DNA from: Nanoarchaeales archaeon | GTDB lineage: Archaea; Nanobdellota; Nanobdellia; Woesearchaeales; UBA583 | Direction: 5' to 3' | Assembly: GCA_013215525.1 (NCBI GenBank) | Contig: JABSQY010000011.1 | Span: 1-35,590 of the forward strand | DNA length: 35,590 nucleotides | Part shown: positions 8,105-16,358 of the stretch, piece after piece | Numbering within the stretch: the stretch's first letter is position 1 | Layout: every line of letters begins with the position of its first letter | Made by a program: the position numbers and the translations under genes | The notes under the pieces: model-generated | Seen by the model: only the letters and a program-made list of their open reading frames with translations | The model's database searches: none | What the model was told of the DNA's origin: nothing

Positions 8105-10048
8105 ATGGAAACTTTCTTCGAAAAAATAAACTTCCCTTATGAAACCGTTCGAGCTGGTCAAGATAAATTTATTAAATATGTTTTTTTAACAATTAAAGAA
8201 CAAAAAAATTTAATGGTATCTGCGCCAACTGGTCTAGGTAAGACTGTGTCCGCACTTGCGCCTGCAATCGCCTATGCTCAAAAACATGAAAAAACTATTA
8301 TTTGTCTAACCTCACGTCAGACTCAAGCAAACCAAGTGATTAAAACTATTGCTGATATTAACCGAAAAGCAAAGTCACGTGGTAAGACTCGTCCTATTAG
8401 ATATATGGCATTCATTGGAAAACGTAATATGTGTGCTCACAAAGATAGAGATTTATATCCTGCATCTGATTTTAATGAATTTTGTAAAAAAACTCGTGAG
8501 ACTGGTAAATGTAAATTTTTTATTAATACTAAAAATGAAGATAATGCTGAACAAATTAAAGAAGTTATTGATGAGTCTACGCGTTCAGTTATGAATGTTG
8601 AAGGATTTGTAAATCTTGCTGGAGGTTGTAAGTTGTGTCCGTATGAAGTTGCAGGTAAGAAAGCGTTTAAAGCTGATGTTGTGATTTGCGATTATAATTA
8701 TTTATTTTCTGCAGGGATTCGTGAGAACTTTCTTGGAAAGATTGGACGTACGATTGATGAGTGTATTGTAATTGTTGATGAAGCTCACAATCTTCCTGAC
8801 AGAATCCGTTCTGCTCACAGTTATGGATTAACTACAGAATTACTTAAAAATGCGTTAAAAGAGTTACAGGCGTGTATTAAAGATGATAGTTATGATATAT
8901 ATATTAATAATATTCGTGGTGTGCTTCGTGATATTATGCTTGATAAGTTAGATTCTTCTACTACTGATTATTTGGTTTCAAAAGATGAATTTATTAAAAA
9001 TTTAACTTCACGATTTTTGAATACAAATATGCAAGATATTATTGATAAACTTGATGCTGCTGCAGCTCTTGTTAAAGAGGATAGAATTATTTCATTTGTT
9101 GAACGTGTTTCTCATTTTCTTGGAAGATGGTTTAAGGCTGATGAAGATAGTTATTTACGTATTTTAGAAAAGACTGTTAATAAAGGTGAGACTACACTTA
9201 GTTTACGTATTAAATGTATTGACCCTAGTACTATTTCTGGAGATATTTTAAATAAATCTTATTCAACTATTTTAATGTCTGGAACGCTTACGCCAATTAA
9301 GATGTATCGAGATATTTTAGGTGTTGCGAATTGCCGTACTCTTGAAGTTGAATCACCATTTTTATCTAAGAATCAGTTAACTATTGTTGATGATACTGTG
9401 ACATCGCGGTACGCTGAACGATCGGATGAAATGTTTAGTAAAATTGCTAAAAATATTGAAGATGCTTTGTTTGTTGCAAAAGATAAGAATACCATTGTGT
9501 TTTTTCCTAGTTATGATTTTTTAGATAAAATTGTATCTAAAATTAATCTTGTTGGTTTAAATAGGAAGGTTTTACGTGAACAACGTTATATGAATAAAGA
9601 AGATAAAGAAAAGTTTGTTGATAGTTTTAAGTCAACTGGAGCGTTTGATGATAAGGCTAAAGTATTGTTTGGGATTACTTCTGGAAGTTTTGCGGAAGGA
9701 TTAGATTTACCTGCTAAAGCGCTTGAGATGGTGCTTGTTGTTGGATTGCCGCTTGCAGTTCCTGATACTTTTACAAAAGCTGTAATCAAACATTTTGATA
9801 AGAAATTTGGGAAAGGACAAATGTATGGTTATATTTATCCTGCAATGAGTAAGATTATTCAGGCTGCTGGGCGTTGTATTCGTTCAGAACAAGATAAAGG
9901 TGTTGTTGTATTAATGGATAATAGGTTTATGAGTCCGTTGTATGCGCAGTGTTTTCCGTGGCAGAAGAGTATGTATGTTACAAAGGATTTGATGGGAGAT
10001 ATTGAAGGGTTCTTTGATTCCAATGATAAGGATTCTTTAGATATTTAA
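8105..10048 (+). CDS. XPD/Rad3/DinG-type Fe-S superfamily 2 DNA helicase
   Basis: A 5'-3' DNA helicase acting in repair or replication. Walker A is SAPTGLGKT at residues 39-47 and the DEAH box is in VIVDEAHN near residue 225. Between them lie the four [4Fe-4S] cysteines: one in RNMCAHK, one in NEFCKK, one in GKCKFF and one of the pair in GGCKLCPY. The second RecA domain shows ILMSGTLTP, FFPSYDFLD, a GITSGSFAEGLDLP segment and the arginine finger region QAAGRCIRSEQDKG. At 647 residues it has normal archaeal XPD length. Part of the cap (Arch) region follows the DEAH box. Confidence 0.93.
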   Translation: METFFEKINFPYETVRAGQDKFIKYVFLTIKEQKNLMVSAPTGLGKTVSALAPAIAYAQKHEKTIICLTSRQTQANQVIKTIADINRKAKSRGKTRPIRYMAFIGKRNMCAHKDRDLYPASDFNEFCKKTRETGKCKFFINTKNEDNAEQIKEVIDESTRSVMNVEGFVNLAGGCKLCPYEVAGKKAFKADVVICDYNYLFSAGIRENFLGKIGRTIDECIVIVDEAHNLPDRIRSAHSYGLTTELLKNALKELQACIKDDSYDIYINNIRGVLRDIMLDKLDSSTTDYLVSKDEFIKNLTSRFLNTNMQDIIDKLDAAAALVKEDRIISFVERVSHFLGRWFKADEDSYLRILEKTVNKGETTLSLRIKCIDPSTISGDILNKSYSTILMSGTLTPIKMYRDILGVANCRTLEVESPFLSKNQLTIVDDTVTSRYAERSDEMFSKIAKNIEDALFVAKDKNTIVFFPSYDFLDKIVSKINLVGLNRKVLREQRYMNKEDKEKFVDSFKSTGAFDDKAKVLFGITSGSFAEGLDLPAKALEMVLVVGLPLAVPDTFTKAVIKHFDKKFGKGQMYGYIYPAMSKIIQAAGRCIRSEQDKGVVVLMDNRFMSPLYAQCFPWQKSMYVTKDLMGDIEGFFDSNDKDSLDI

Positions 10049-10087
10049 TTTTTTATCTTGCTTTCACGATTTTCCATATTTTATCAA

Positions 10088-10280
10088 TAGCACTAAAATT
10101 AAGACACTAACCAATATAGCGATGCTATAATTGGGTGTCTGAATTTCAGCACTCTTGAAAAAATCTGAAAAAGAATGTAGTCACTCTCAAGTTCGTTCGG
10201 GACACTGTAAACAAGATTTACAGAGTTTTGAATTGAAGCGAAAATTGGCTGTCACTTGTTTTTCTGATTTTACGTTTTTA
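10088..10280. repeat. Structured repeat element, copy A (with internal insertion)
   Basis: Lies in the 360-base gene-free gap between the convergent XPD and beta-helix genes. The first 20 bases (10088-10107) are identical to 18193-18212, and the similarity continues to about 10280 apart from an insertion of roughly 45 bases near 10178-10224. The 5' part folds into a long hairpin: GACAC (10103-10107) pairs with GTGTC (10135-10139), and inside it 10111-10120 pairs with 10124-10134 with one bulge around a GAT loop. The inserted part contains its own hairpin (CTGTAAA/TTTACAG, 10205-10223). No credible protein is encoded. Confidence 0.8.
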
Positions 10281-10284
10281 TTTT

Positions 10285-10371
10285 ATCCGAACGTAGTGAG
10301 ATTATTTTTTGTGAAGCGGACTTTAATTTCCAGAGTGGAAATTTTATAATGTATATTTTACGAAGTAAAAT
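10285..10371. repeat. Run of short perfect hairpins next to repeat copy A
   Basis: AATTTCCA-GAG-TGGAAATT (10325-10343) and ATTTTAC-GAA-GTAAAAT (10355-10371) are perfect. CCGAACG near 10287-10293 is complementary to CGTTCGG near 10194-10200 inside copy A, suggesting a long-range stem. These could end transcription of the two convergent genes or belong to one larger folded element. Confidence 0.6.
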
Positions 10372-10408
10372 TCTATTTTTTTATATTATTTATTATTTTT
10401 ATTATAAT

Positions 10409-11230
10409 TTAAATAAATAATAGTATACTTATTGATGCTATTATTATTGATGTTATTCCTAATCCAGGTAGGTTTGTTGTACTTGTTGTTGTACTTTGTG
10501 GAGTTATAGGTGTAGGTGTTTGTGTTGGGAATGTTATAATGTTTGCAAAGTTATCACAATTATTTACATCAAAGCAATGCGCGCCACTAAATGCTGTGTC
10601 GTTGTAGTATGTGTTTCCAATTCCTCCATAATCAAAGTTATTATTCCAGAATGGAAGACTATTATAAGTTATTTTGCTTATATTACCTAAATTATTATTA
10701 TATATTGTATTTGAAAATGGTCCTGCTGAACCTGCAGAAAAATATAAATTGTGTGTGTTGTTTGTAATATTATTTAATGTTATATTATTATTTAAACTTG
10801 ATGATAAACGAATCCCTATAAAATTATTAGTTAAATTATTTGATATAATATTATTACCATCTGAAGTTGTTACATCCATGGCATATACATTATCTGTTAT
10901 TTCATTATTTGATATATTATTAAAATCGGATGTTACCAACATTGCTTTTGAAAAATTAGAAACTACACAATTTTTGATTGTTGTAGAACTACTTGTTGTT
11001 GTAATTCCAAAACTTGTTCCAACTCCAATTATTGAATTTCCTTGACAGTCAAGTTCAACGTTTGCTCCATTTATACTTATGCAATGTCCACCTGCACTTG
11101 TAATTGGTCCAGTTAGTGTGTGTGTTCCTGTCGATAACACTGTACCGCAACTTGCAACCACAGCACTATATCCAACTGATAATGAAAAGAATATTATTAG
11201 AACAAATATAATTGAATATCTTTTAATCAT
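10409..11230 (-). CDS. Secreted, membrane-anchored right-handed beta-helix protein (NosD/PbH1 type)
   Basis: 273 residues. A signal peptide (about residues 1-25, MIKRYSIIFVLIIFFSL...) is followed by repeated N-rich coils such as NNISNNEITDN, NNIISNNLTNN and NNITLNNITNN, typical of parallel beta-helix repeats (PbH1/NosD). A Thr/Pro/Ser-rich linker comes next and then a C-terminal LPGLG plus hydrophobic segment. The tail recalls archaeal sorting tails of the PGF-CTERM kind, but lacks the arginine cluster usually found at the end, so simple membrane anchoring is equally possible. Such proteins bind or cleave surface polysaccharides; no catalytic residues can be assigned. Confidence 0.8.
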   Translation of the reverse strand: MIKRYSIIFVLIIFFSLSVGYSAVVASCGTVLSTGTHTLTGPITSAGGHCISINGANVELDCQGNSIIGVGTSFGITTTSSSTTIKNCVVSNFSKAMLVTSDFNNISNNEITDNVYAMDVTTSDGNNIISNNLTNNFIGIRLSSSLNNNITLNNITNNTHNLYFSAGSAGPFSNTIYNNNLGNISKITYNSLPFWNNNFDYGGIGNTYYNDTAFSGAHCFDVNNCDNFANIITFPTQTPTPITPQSTTTSTTNLPGLGITSIIIASISILLFI

Positions 11231-11418
11231 AATTTTTTATTCTGGTTTAAATTTATAAATTATTTTCATTATCTAATTGTAATGATTTTTAGTTTTTGCT
11301 TATTTCATTTATATACTAAATTTAAATTTAAATTCTTCCTTTTTAAATGATTTTTTACTTTTTTTAACTATTTTTCAGATACCTTTATAAAGAACCTTTT
11401 ACAAATATTTATTATTCA

Positions 11419-11427
11419 TTTATAAAC
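11419..11427 (+). promoter_or_regulatory. Probable TATA box of the EF-1-beta gene
   Basis: TTTATAAAC is the best box upstream of the ATG at 11484. It predicts transcription from about 11449, giving a leader of roughly 35 bases, so this gene seems not to be leaderless, unlike its neighbours. Confidence 0.45.
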
Positions 11428-11483
11428 AAGTTCTTAAACGTGTGTTTTTGGCTTGTAGATAAAGAAAAATATTATATAAAAAA

Positions 11484-11759
11484 ATGGCCGATGTAATTGT
11501 AGCGTTTAGAGTAATGCCTGTTGATGGTGAAGTAGAGTATTCTGATTTAGAGAGTGCAGTTAAAAAAGTAGTTGAAGCATACGCAGAAGGTAAAGTTGAT
11601 ATTAGATCAATGGAATCTGAACCGGCAATGTTTGGAATGAGTAGTTGTATTTTTGAAATTCAATACGATGAAAACTTTGGTTGTGAAAATTTAGAAAACC
11701 AATTAGATGCATTAGAAGTTACTGGAACTGTTTCTGTAACTAAGATGGATAGAATGTAG
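11484..11759 (+). CDS. Archaeal elongation factor 1-beta (aEF-1B)
   Basis: 91 residues covering the entire archaeal EF-1-beta fold: MADVIVAFRVMP at the N-terminus and SCIFEIQYDE and VTGTVSVTKMDRM in the C-terminal half. It is the guanine-nucleotide exchange factor that regenerates EF-1A-GTP during translation. It lies directly upstream of the TBP gene on the same strand, 133 bases away; because the gap carries its own promoter-like sequence, co-transcription is possible but not required. Confidence 0.93.
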   Translation: MADVIVAFRVMPVDGEVEYSDLESAVKKVVEAYAEGKVDIRSMESEPAMFGMSSCIFEIQYDENFGCENLENQLDALEVTGTVSVTKMDRM

Positions 11760-11773
11760 TTATTTTAATAAAT

Positions 11774-11784
11774 AATTATATACT
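11774..11784 (+). promoter_or_regulatory. Candidate TATA box for the TBP gene
   Basis: AATTATATACT lies 12-25 bases after the EF-1-beta stop. Transcription would start near 11805, leaving a leader of about 88 bases before the TBP ATG. No TATA-like box lies at the usual leaderless distance (near 11867, which is T-rich). Confidence 0.4.
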
Positions 11785-11817
11785 AAAAAACAAATTAAAA
11801 AAAACAAATTAAAAAAA

Positions 11818-11862
11818 ATGATACAGTCAAAAATTAAAAATTTTTTCGGTACAATTTTTTGA
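11818..11862 (+). CDS. Possible 14-codon upstream ORF in the TBP leader
   Basis: ATG to TGA, encoding MIQSKIKNFFGTIF. It is preceded by CAAATTAAAAAAA, and a further copy of that motif stands just before the TBP ATG, so the uORF and TBP share the same kind of leader. A regulatory leader peptide is one reading; chance in AT-rich sequence is the other. Confidence 0.25.
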   Translation: MIQSKIKNFFGTIF

Positions 11863-11892
11863 TGTTTTTTTACAAATTAAAAAAATAAAAAA

Positions 11893-12507
11893 ATGGCATT
11901 AGCAAAAACAAAAATCGTGAATATTGTAATCTCTACTAGTTTAGATCACAAGATTCCTTTAGAAAGATTAATTATGGATTTACCTAATACAGAGTACAAT
12001 CCTGAACAGTTTCCTGGTTTAATCATGAAGATTCGTGAACCAAAGGCATCCTTTTTAATTTTCTCATCTGGGAAAGTTGTATGTACTGGAACTAAATCAT
12101 TAGATGAAGTTGAATTAGCTTTAGAAAAGTTAGTTGAGTATATGGCAAAAGTTGATATTACAATTACTATTAAACCTAAGGTTCGTGTAGAAAATGTTGT
12201 AGCATCATCTGATATCGATATGAAATTAGATTTAAATGAGTTAGCTATTAAGTTATCAAATGTTGAGTATGAACCTGAACAATTTCCAGGTTTAGTCTTT
12301 AAGATTCGTGATGAAACTAACGCTACATTTTTAATTTTCGGTAATGGAAAAATTGTTTGTACTGGAACTAAATCTGATAAAGATGTACATATTGCTATTA
12401 AGAATTTATTAGTGATTCTAAAGAGTGCAGGTATTAAGAATTATAAAACTAAAGAAGATTCTGAAATTGAAGAGAAAAAACTTCTAGAGAAGAAGAATAA
12501 GAAATAA
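11893..12507 (+). CDS. tbp: TATA-box-binding protein
   Basis: General transcription factor that recognises the TATA box and recruits TFB and RNA polymerase. The two pseudo-symmetric repeats are plain: NTEYNPEQFPGLIMKIREP with FLIFSSGKVVCTGTKS, and NVEYEPEQFPGLVFKIRDE with FLIFGNGKIVCTGTKS. The protein is 204 residues, a little longer than the usual 180-190, because of a lysine/glutamate-rich tail (KKLLEKKNKK). Three copies of an A-rich motif (CAAATTAAAAAAA) lie upstream (about 11791, 11805 and 11873), the last ending just before the ATG; self-regulation is possible but unproven. Confidence 0.96.
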   Translation: MALAKTKIVNIVISTSLDHKIPLERLIMDLPNTEYNPEQFPGLIMKIREPKASFLIFSSGKVVCTGTKSLDEVELALEKLVEYMAKVDITITIKPKVRVENVVASSDIDMKLDLNELAIKLSNVEYEPEQFPGLVFKIRDETNATFLIFGNGKIVCTGTKSDKDVHIAIKNLLVILKSAGIKNYKTKEDSEIEEKKLLEKKNKK

Positions 12508-12695
12508 TTAGATTAATGTTTGCAATGGTGTTATTTTTTAACATCTTTTTTTAAAATCTGATTATAAAAATTATTATTATTATTTATTTCTAAATTGACT
12601 TATTATTGTGTTGTGTGAGTTTTATTATGTTTCTACTTATTTTGTTCTATTTTCTAATGATAAAGTATTTAAAGTAATAAATTCATATGTTACTT

Positions 12696-13427
12696 ATGAA
12701 ATCAAGAATGGATAGTAGTTATTTAACTTTAAAAACACAAATTGGACCTGAATTAGCAATTACTGGTTTAGGATATACTGAATTTCCTTTATTGAGTTTT
12801 TTCCCACTCCCATCTAATTTAAGAGAACCTACTAGTTTACTTGGTAATGAAAAAATCAAAAATCAAATTATTAGATTTGTTTATTCATGTTTTGGTTTAA
12901 ATGCGAATAATTATGTTAATGGTGAAATTAGTTTAGATAAGTATACTTATGGAATAAAATCAATTCCGGAATTAATAGAAAAATATAACCCAGAAGGAGA
13001 ATATTCTAAAAAATTAATTAGTAAACTTAATTCTGGAACAATTAAGCTGGAGAATACTAAGTCTGTTAATGAAAAAATATCTCGTCTTAGGGAATTGGAA
13101 AAAACATTAAATTTATTTGATGGGAAAAATATACAAATTAATTCAATTAAACATAAAATTCGAGATTGTGGACATAGTGAATATTGTAGTTGTTGTGATA
13201 GTTATTTTGTGAAATTAACTGAAAAGGAAGTACTCCCATTAGTTGAATATGGATTAATGCCTGAATCTGAAATTAAAAATTCATTATCAGAAAATAAAAA
13301 TACTAGAGATAAAGTTATTCAATTAATTAAAAAAAATAAAAATAGTTCTGAATTTGTACGGGATGAAGCTAATTCTTTAAATGAATTTTTTATAATCTCT
13401 AATGAATTAACTAACTTATTTAATTAA
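12696..13427 (+). CDS. Unknown protein with a cysteine/histidine cluster
   Basis: About 243 residues, soluble, no recognised family. Near residue 155 it has DCGHSEYCSCCDSYF, a compact C-x-H-x4-C-x-C-C group that probably binds zinc. The rest is helical and charged. An in-frame ATG at 12687 is available, but the TATA-like TATTTAAAG (12666-12674) is centred 26 bases before the ATG at 12696, so I use the latter. It converges on the next gene with about 50 bases between. Confidence 0.6.
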   Translation: MKSRMDSSYLTLKTQIGPELAITGLGYTEFPLLSFFPLPSNLREPTSLLGNEKIKNQIIRFVYSCFGLNANNYVNGEISLDKYTYGIKSIPELIEKYNPEGEYSKKLISKLNSGTIKLENTKSVNEKISRLRELEKTLNLFDGKNIQINSIKHKIRDCGHSEYCSCCDSYFVKLTEKEVLPLVEYGLMPESEIKNSLSENKNTRDKVIQLIKKNKNSSEFVRDEANSLNEFFIISNELTNLFN

Positions 13428-13479
13428 ATTAGTTAATTTAAGTACTTTTATAATATACTTATTTTGAATTAGTATATTT

Positions 13480-14532
13480 TTAATCTACACTATAACCTTC
13501 AGTGTATTGATTTACAAAAGAATCTGTTCTATTTTCTTCTAATGCTAAATATATATCTCTGAAATGATTAAGTTTAAATTCTAATATCTCTTGAAATACT
13601 GTTTTTGTTGAACCTTTAATTTTTGTTACTAAAGCTGGACACCCATAGTATGTAGTAGTATAATTATTAAAACCATGTTCCGAAAAATAATTTATAATTT
13701 CTTCAGTATTATTAGATAGTTCAGGATTTAAAGAAATTGTTTGTGTAGATTTATCATATATATTATTTACACCTATGATATCTTTATCTAATTTTAACTT
13801 ATGTTTATTTACATAACTCTCATATTCTTTCTCTCTAGCTGTCGAATGAACTGTGTGCTTACTTGCATCTTTTGCTAATTCTCGGATTGAATTTCTAATT
13901 ATTGTATCTAAATTATTTTTTGTTAAATTTGGTTGAGTTATTAAAGGATAAAATGTTCTTAATTCTGAATCTATAAACTGAGACATTAATGCAGGTTCTG
14001 CTTTATTTTTTCCAAATAGTCTATCCATCGAGTTTATTAATCTATAATTTAATTCAAGATCTGATAATTCTCCTATTGGTTTTGAACCTACATCTTCAAA
14101 TTGTTTATCCCAAGTATCGTATTGTTCTATTAATTCGTCTTCAAATGGTTCTTTTAGAAATAAGTATAAATCTTCTTTTTGTGTTGAACCTAAATTTGTA
14201 AGTTCTGTTACATTTGCTAACTTTGATATTAATTCTTGACGTTCTGAACTATTTTTTAAATTTTTTGATGTTTGTTCCCATAAATTTGTTAATAATTGAA
14301 TTGATGCGTTATGCATAAACATTCTATCTTTAGTTGTTGTTGAAGGTTTATTCTTTATTAAATTTTCTTTATGTGTTAATATTGAAAAACTTGATTCTTC
14401 TTTTTTTAATTTTTTTTCTAATAATTCTCTTGTTATATGTGTGTGTTTTTGTTTCTTAAAAGTTATATTTGATAGTTTTTTTAATAATTTAGAAAAAGGG
14501 CATTTATTTTGTGCTGGTTCAGGTACATTCAT
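13480..14532 (-). CDS. Unknown 350-residue soluble protein
   Basis: Not recognised. The N-terminal third is lysine-rich (LEKKLKKEE); the middle is predicted helical with acidic patches (FEDELIEQYDTWDKQFEDVG); the C-terminal part (about residues 255-345) looks like a mixed alpha/beta domain. There is no membrane segment, signal peptide or obvious catalytic motif. The start at 14532 has CTTATAAAACT-like sequence about 25 bases upstream, supporting a leaderless transcript. Confidence 0.6.
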   Translation of the reverse strand: MNVPEPAQNKCPFSKLLKKLSNITFKKQKHTHITRELLEKKLKKEESSFSILTHKENLIKNKPSTTTKDRMFMHNASIQLLTNLWEQTSKNLKNSSERQELISKLANVTELTNLGSTQKEDLYLFLKEPFEDELIEQYDTWDKQFEDVGSKPIGELSDLELNYRLINSMDRLFGKNKAEPALMSQFIDSELRTFYPLITQPNLTKNNLDTIIRNSIRELAKDASKHTVHSTAREKEYESYVNKHKLKLDKDIIGVNNIYDKSTQTISLNPELSNNTEEIINYFSEHGFNNYTTTYYGCPALVTKIKGSTKTVFQEILEFKLNHFRDIYLALEENRTDSFVNQYTEGYSVD

Positions 14533-14651
14533 AATTATTTTAAGTTTAATTTACTTATAAAACTATCTTATTGTTACAACTAGCAGTAAATAATATTGGG
14601 ATTGAATATCATTAGTTTTGATCGTAATATTTAATGTGTTTATCGTACGAA

Positions 14652-15194
14652 TTAAATTAAACTTTTAATTTCAATTACTTGATTTAATGGTTTATTTTCT
14701 ATATATGTTGATTTTAAAAATTGAGTATAAAAATCATTACCAAATTCTTTAGCACCTTCTAAACATATATCTAAATATTTTAGTTGAGCTTTACATTTAA
14801 AGTTAAATGTTCCATTATTCTTATTTGCACTAAATAAGTAACCACTTCCTATTATTTCATTTGATTCAAAATCATATATATTAGTTTCAATTAAGTTATA
14901 TTCTTTTTCCCTTAGTTTTAATTCTTCAAAGTGTGTGTTGTCCATTTGGAACATTACTCCATTTACAATAGAATCTTGTTTGGATATAGTTTGTACATCT
15001 AGCGCGCAATGTGGTACTCCCATTATTTCTTTTTCAACTTTTGTTTCTTTGAATCCAATTGGGTCCCAAAGGTTAAAGTTTCTTTCAAATCCTTTTATGT
15101 AACATGCTTTGATATGTGTTGCGTTACGTAATTTGCGTATCAATGAATTTGTGAATACTAAAGTTCCAAATCCAAATATGATTTTACTCTCCAT
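14652..15194 (-). CDS. Gamma-glutamylcyclotransferase-like (GGCT/AIG2/ChaC fold) protein
   Basis: 180 residues. The N-terminal IIFGFGTLVFTNSLIRKL matches the substrate-binding [FY]GTL loop of the GGCT fold, and GVMFQMDNTHFEELKLREKEY matches the middle strand-helix with the Glu-rich catalytic region. Family members cyclise gamma-glutamyl peptides or amines, but many small members have unknown substrates. The nearest features (LREKEYNLIE) resemble the ChaC/AIG2-like branch. A TATA-like box lies about 26 bases upstream of 15194. Confidence 0.65.
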   Translation of the reverse strand: MESKIIFGFGTLVFTNSLIRKLRNATHIKACYIKGFERNFNLWDPIGFKETKVEKEIMGVPHCALDVQTISKQDSIVNGVMFQMDNTHFEELKLREKEYNLIETNIYDFESNEIIGSGYLFSANKNNGTFNFKCKAQLKYLDICLEGAKEFGNDFYTQFLKSTYIENKPLNQVIEIKSLI

Positions 15195-15251
15195 GTTCTA
15201 AATCTTCTAATTTTAGTTTAAGATTATATTTTTAATTATAGAGTAGTTAAC

Positions 15252-15259
15252 TTTATAAA
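15252..15259 (+). promoter_or_regulatory. TATA box that decides the start at 15281
   Basis: TTTATAAA is centred 25-26 bases before the ATG at 15281. The alternative GTG at 15263 is too close to it to be transcribed. Confidence 0.65.
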
Positions 15260-15280
15260 TGTGTGAATTATATATATATT

Positions 15281-15727
15281 ATGTCAAAAAATTATGTTAC
15301 TATTATGGCGATAAATGAACCATTGTGTCAAAATGAACCAGAATTTAAATTTTTAGATGAAAAAATTTTAGGTTTACAAAAAATTTTAAATGATTCAAAA
15401 TTAGAAAAAGATACGAGAACAAATGCAATATTTAGGCAAACTAGAAATTATTATATTCAATGTTCAACTAAAGTTATTATAGATTATAATGAAAATAAAT
15501 ATTCACTTTCAAAAATTCTTAAAAGAGAATATGAAAATGAAGATATTTCTATAATTGGTTCAATAAAAGGATTTACTCATATACTAGTCCATTTATTATA
15601 CAAGAATGGTACTTTATCAATTGATCGAGAAGTTGAGAAATATAATCTAGGAATAAAAATTCATAAAACTATTAGAAATGGTTATCGATTACGCTCAAGA
15701 GCTACTAAAGAAAAATCAATTAATTAA
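15281..15727 (+). CDS. Unknown 148-residue protein
   Basis: Not recognised. A soluble, lysine- and isoleucine-rich protein with a basic C-terminus (RNGYRLRSRATKEK) that could contact nucleic acid. The middle (SIIGSIKGFTHILVHLLYK) is hydrophobic but too short and mixed for a confident membrane segment. Start placed at the ATG 25-26 bases after a TTTATAAA box. Confidence 0.55.
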   Translation: MSKNYVTIMAINEPLCQNEPEFKFLDEKILGLQKILNDSKLEKDTRTNAIFRQTRNYYIQCSTKVIIDYNENKYSLSKILKREYENEDISIIGSIKGFTHILVHLLYKNGTLSIDREVEKYNLGIKIHKTIRNGYRLRSRATKEKSIN

Positions 15728-15882
15728 ATTTTTATTTTATGGGAATTTATCTTTTTATTGAGTAAGTTTTATCAAAAGTTTAATTTTGTTCAATATAAAT
15801 GAATATTTATAAATTATACTTGTTTTATTTTTATTATATATACAAATGTATCAATACATTTTAAAAAACATATTCAATAAAA

Positions 15883-16293
15883 ATGAACAATTTAAATTTA
15901 GAATTAGATAAGATTAGGAATTCTTTTGGAGATTATTGTATTAATACTTGCAAGTCTAAGTGTTGTAAGTTTGGAAAACTTTTATTATTAAATAAGAAAG
16001 AAGTGAATTTATTTTCTCAAGATAATTCTGATTTTATTGAAAAGAGTACAAATGATGTTAATCACCATTATTTTAATTTTGAGAAAAATGGAGATAAGTG
16101 TAAATTTTTAGATAAGGAGGGGATGTGTAAAGTTTACAAAAATCCAAGTAAACCAAAAGTTTGTAATGATTTTCCTATTTTTAAGACTGGAGATTTTGTA
16201 CTTACAGCAGGCAGTTGTCCTGCTATTACTACAGGATTAGTTGATGATAAGCTAAAAGAATTATGTGAAAAACATAATTTGAAATTGATTTAA
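15883..16293 (+). CDS. YkgJ-family cysteine cluster protein
   Basis: 136 residues with the cysteine pattern of the YkgJ (zinc/iron-chelating) family: CINTCKSKCCKFG at residues 19-31, DKCKFLDKEGMCKVY in the middle and PKVCNDFPIF, then GSCPAI near the end. These clusters are thought to bind Fe-S or zinc; the cellular role is unknown. A TATA-like ATTTTAAAAAA lies about 25 bases before the ATG. Confidence 0.85.
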   Translation: MNNLNLELDKIRNSFGDYCINTCKSKCCKFGKLLLLNKKEVNLFSQDNSDFIEKSTNDVNHHYFNFEKNGDKCKFLDKEGMCKVYKNPSKPKVCNDFPIFKTGDFVLTAGSCPAITTGLVDDKLKELCEKHNLKLI

Positions 16294-16358
16294 TAAATAC
16301 TCATATTAGTAATTGGATAGTAGTTAATTATATAAAGTTTAAATATTATATACTTTTT

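Noticed and set aside
9586..9789. Minus-strand ORF inside the XPD gene
   Set aside because: It is the antisense shadow of a strongly conserved helicase region.
10155..10349. 64-residue ORF inside repeat copy A
   Set aside because: It runs through the hairpins and the insertion, copy B does not preserve the frame, and no promoter is placed for it.
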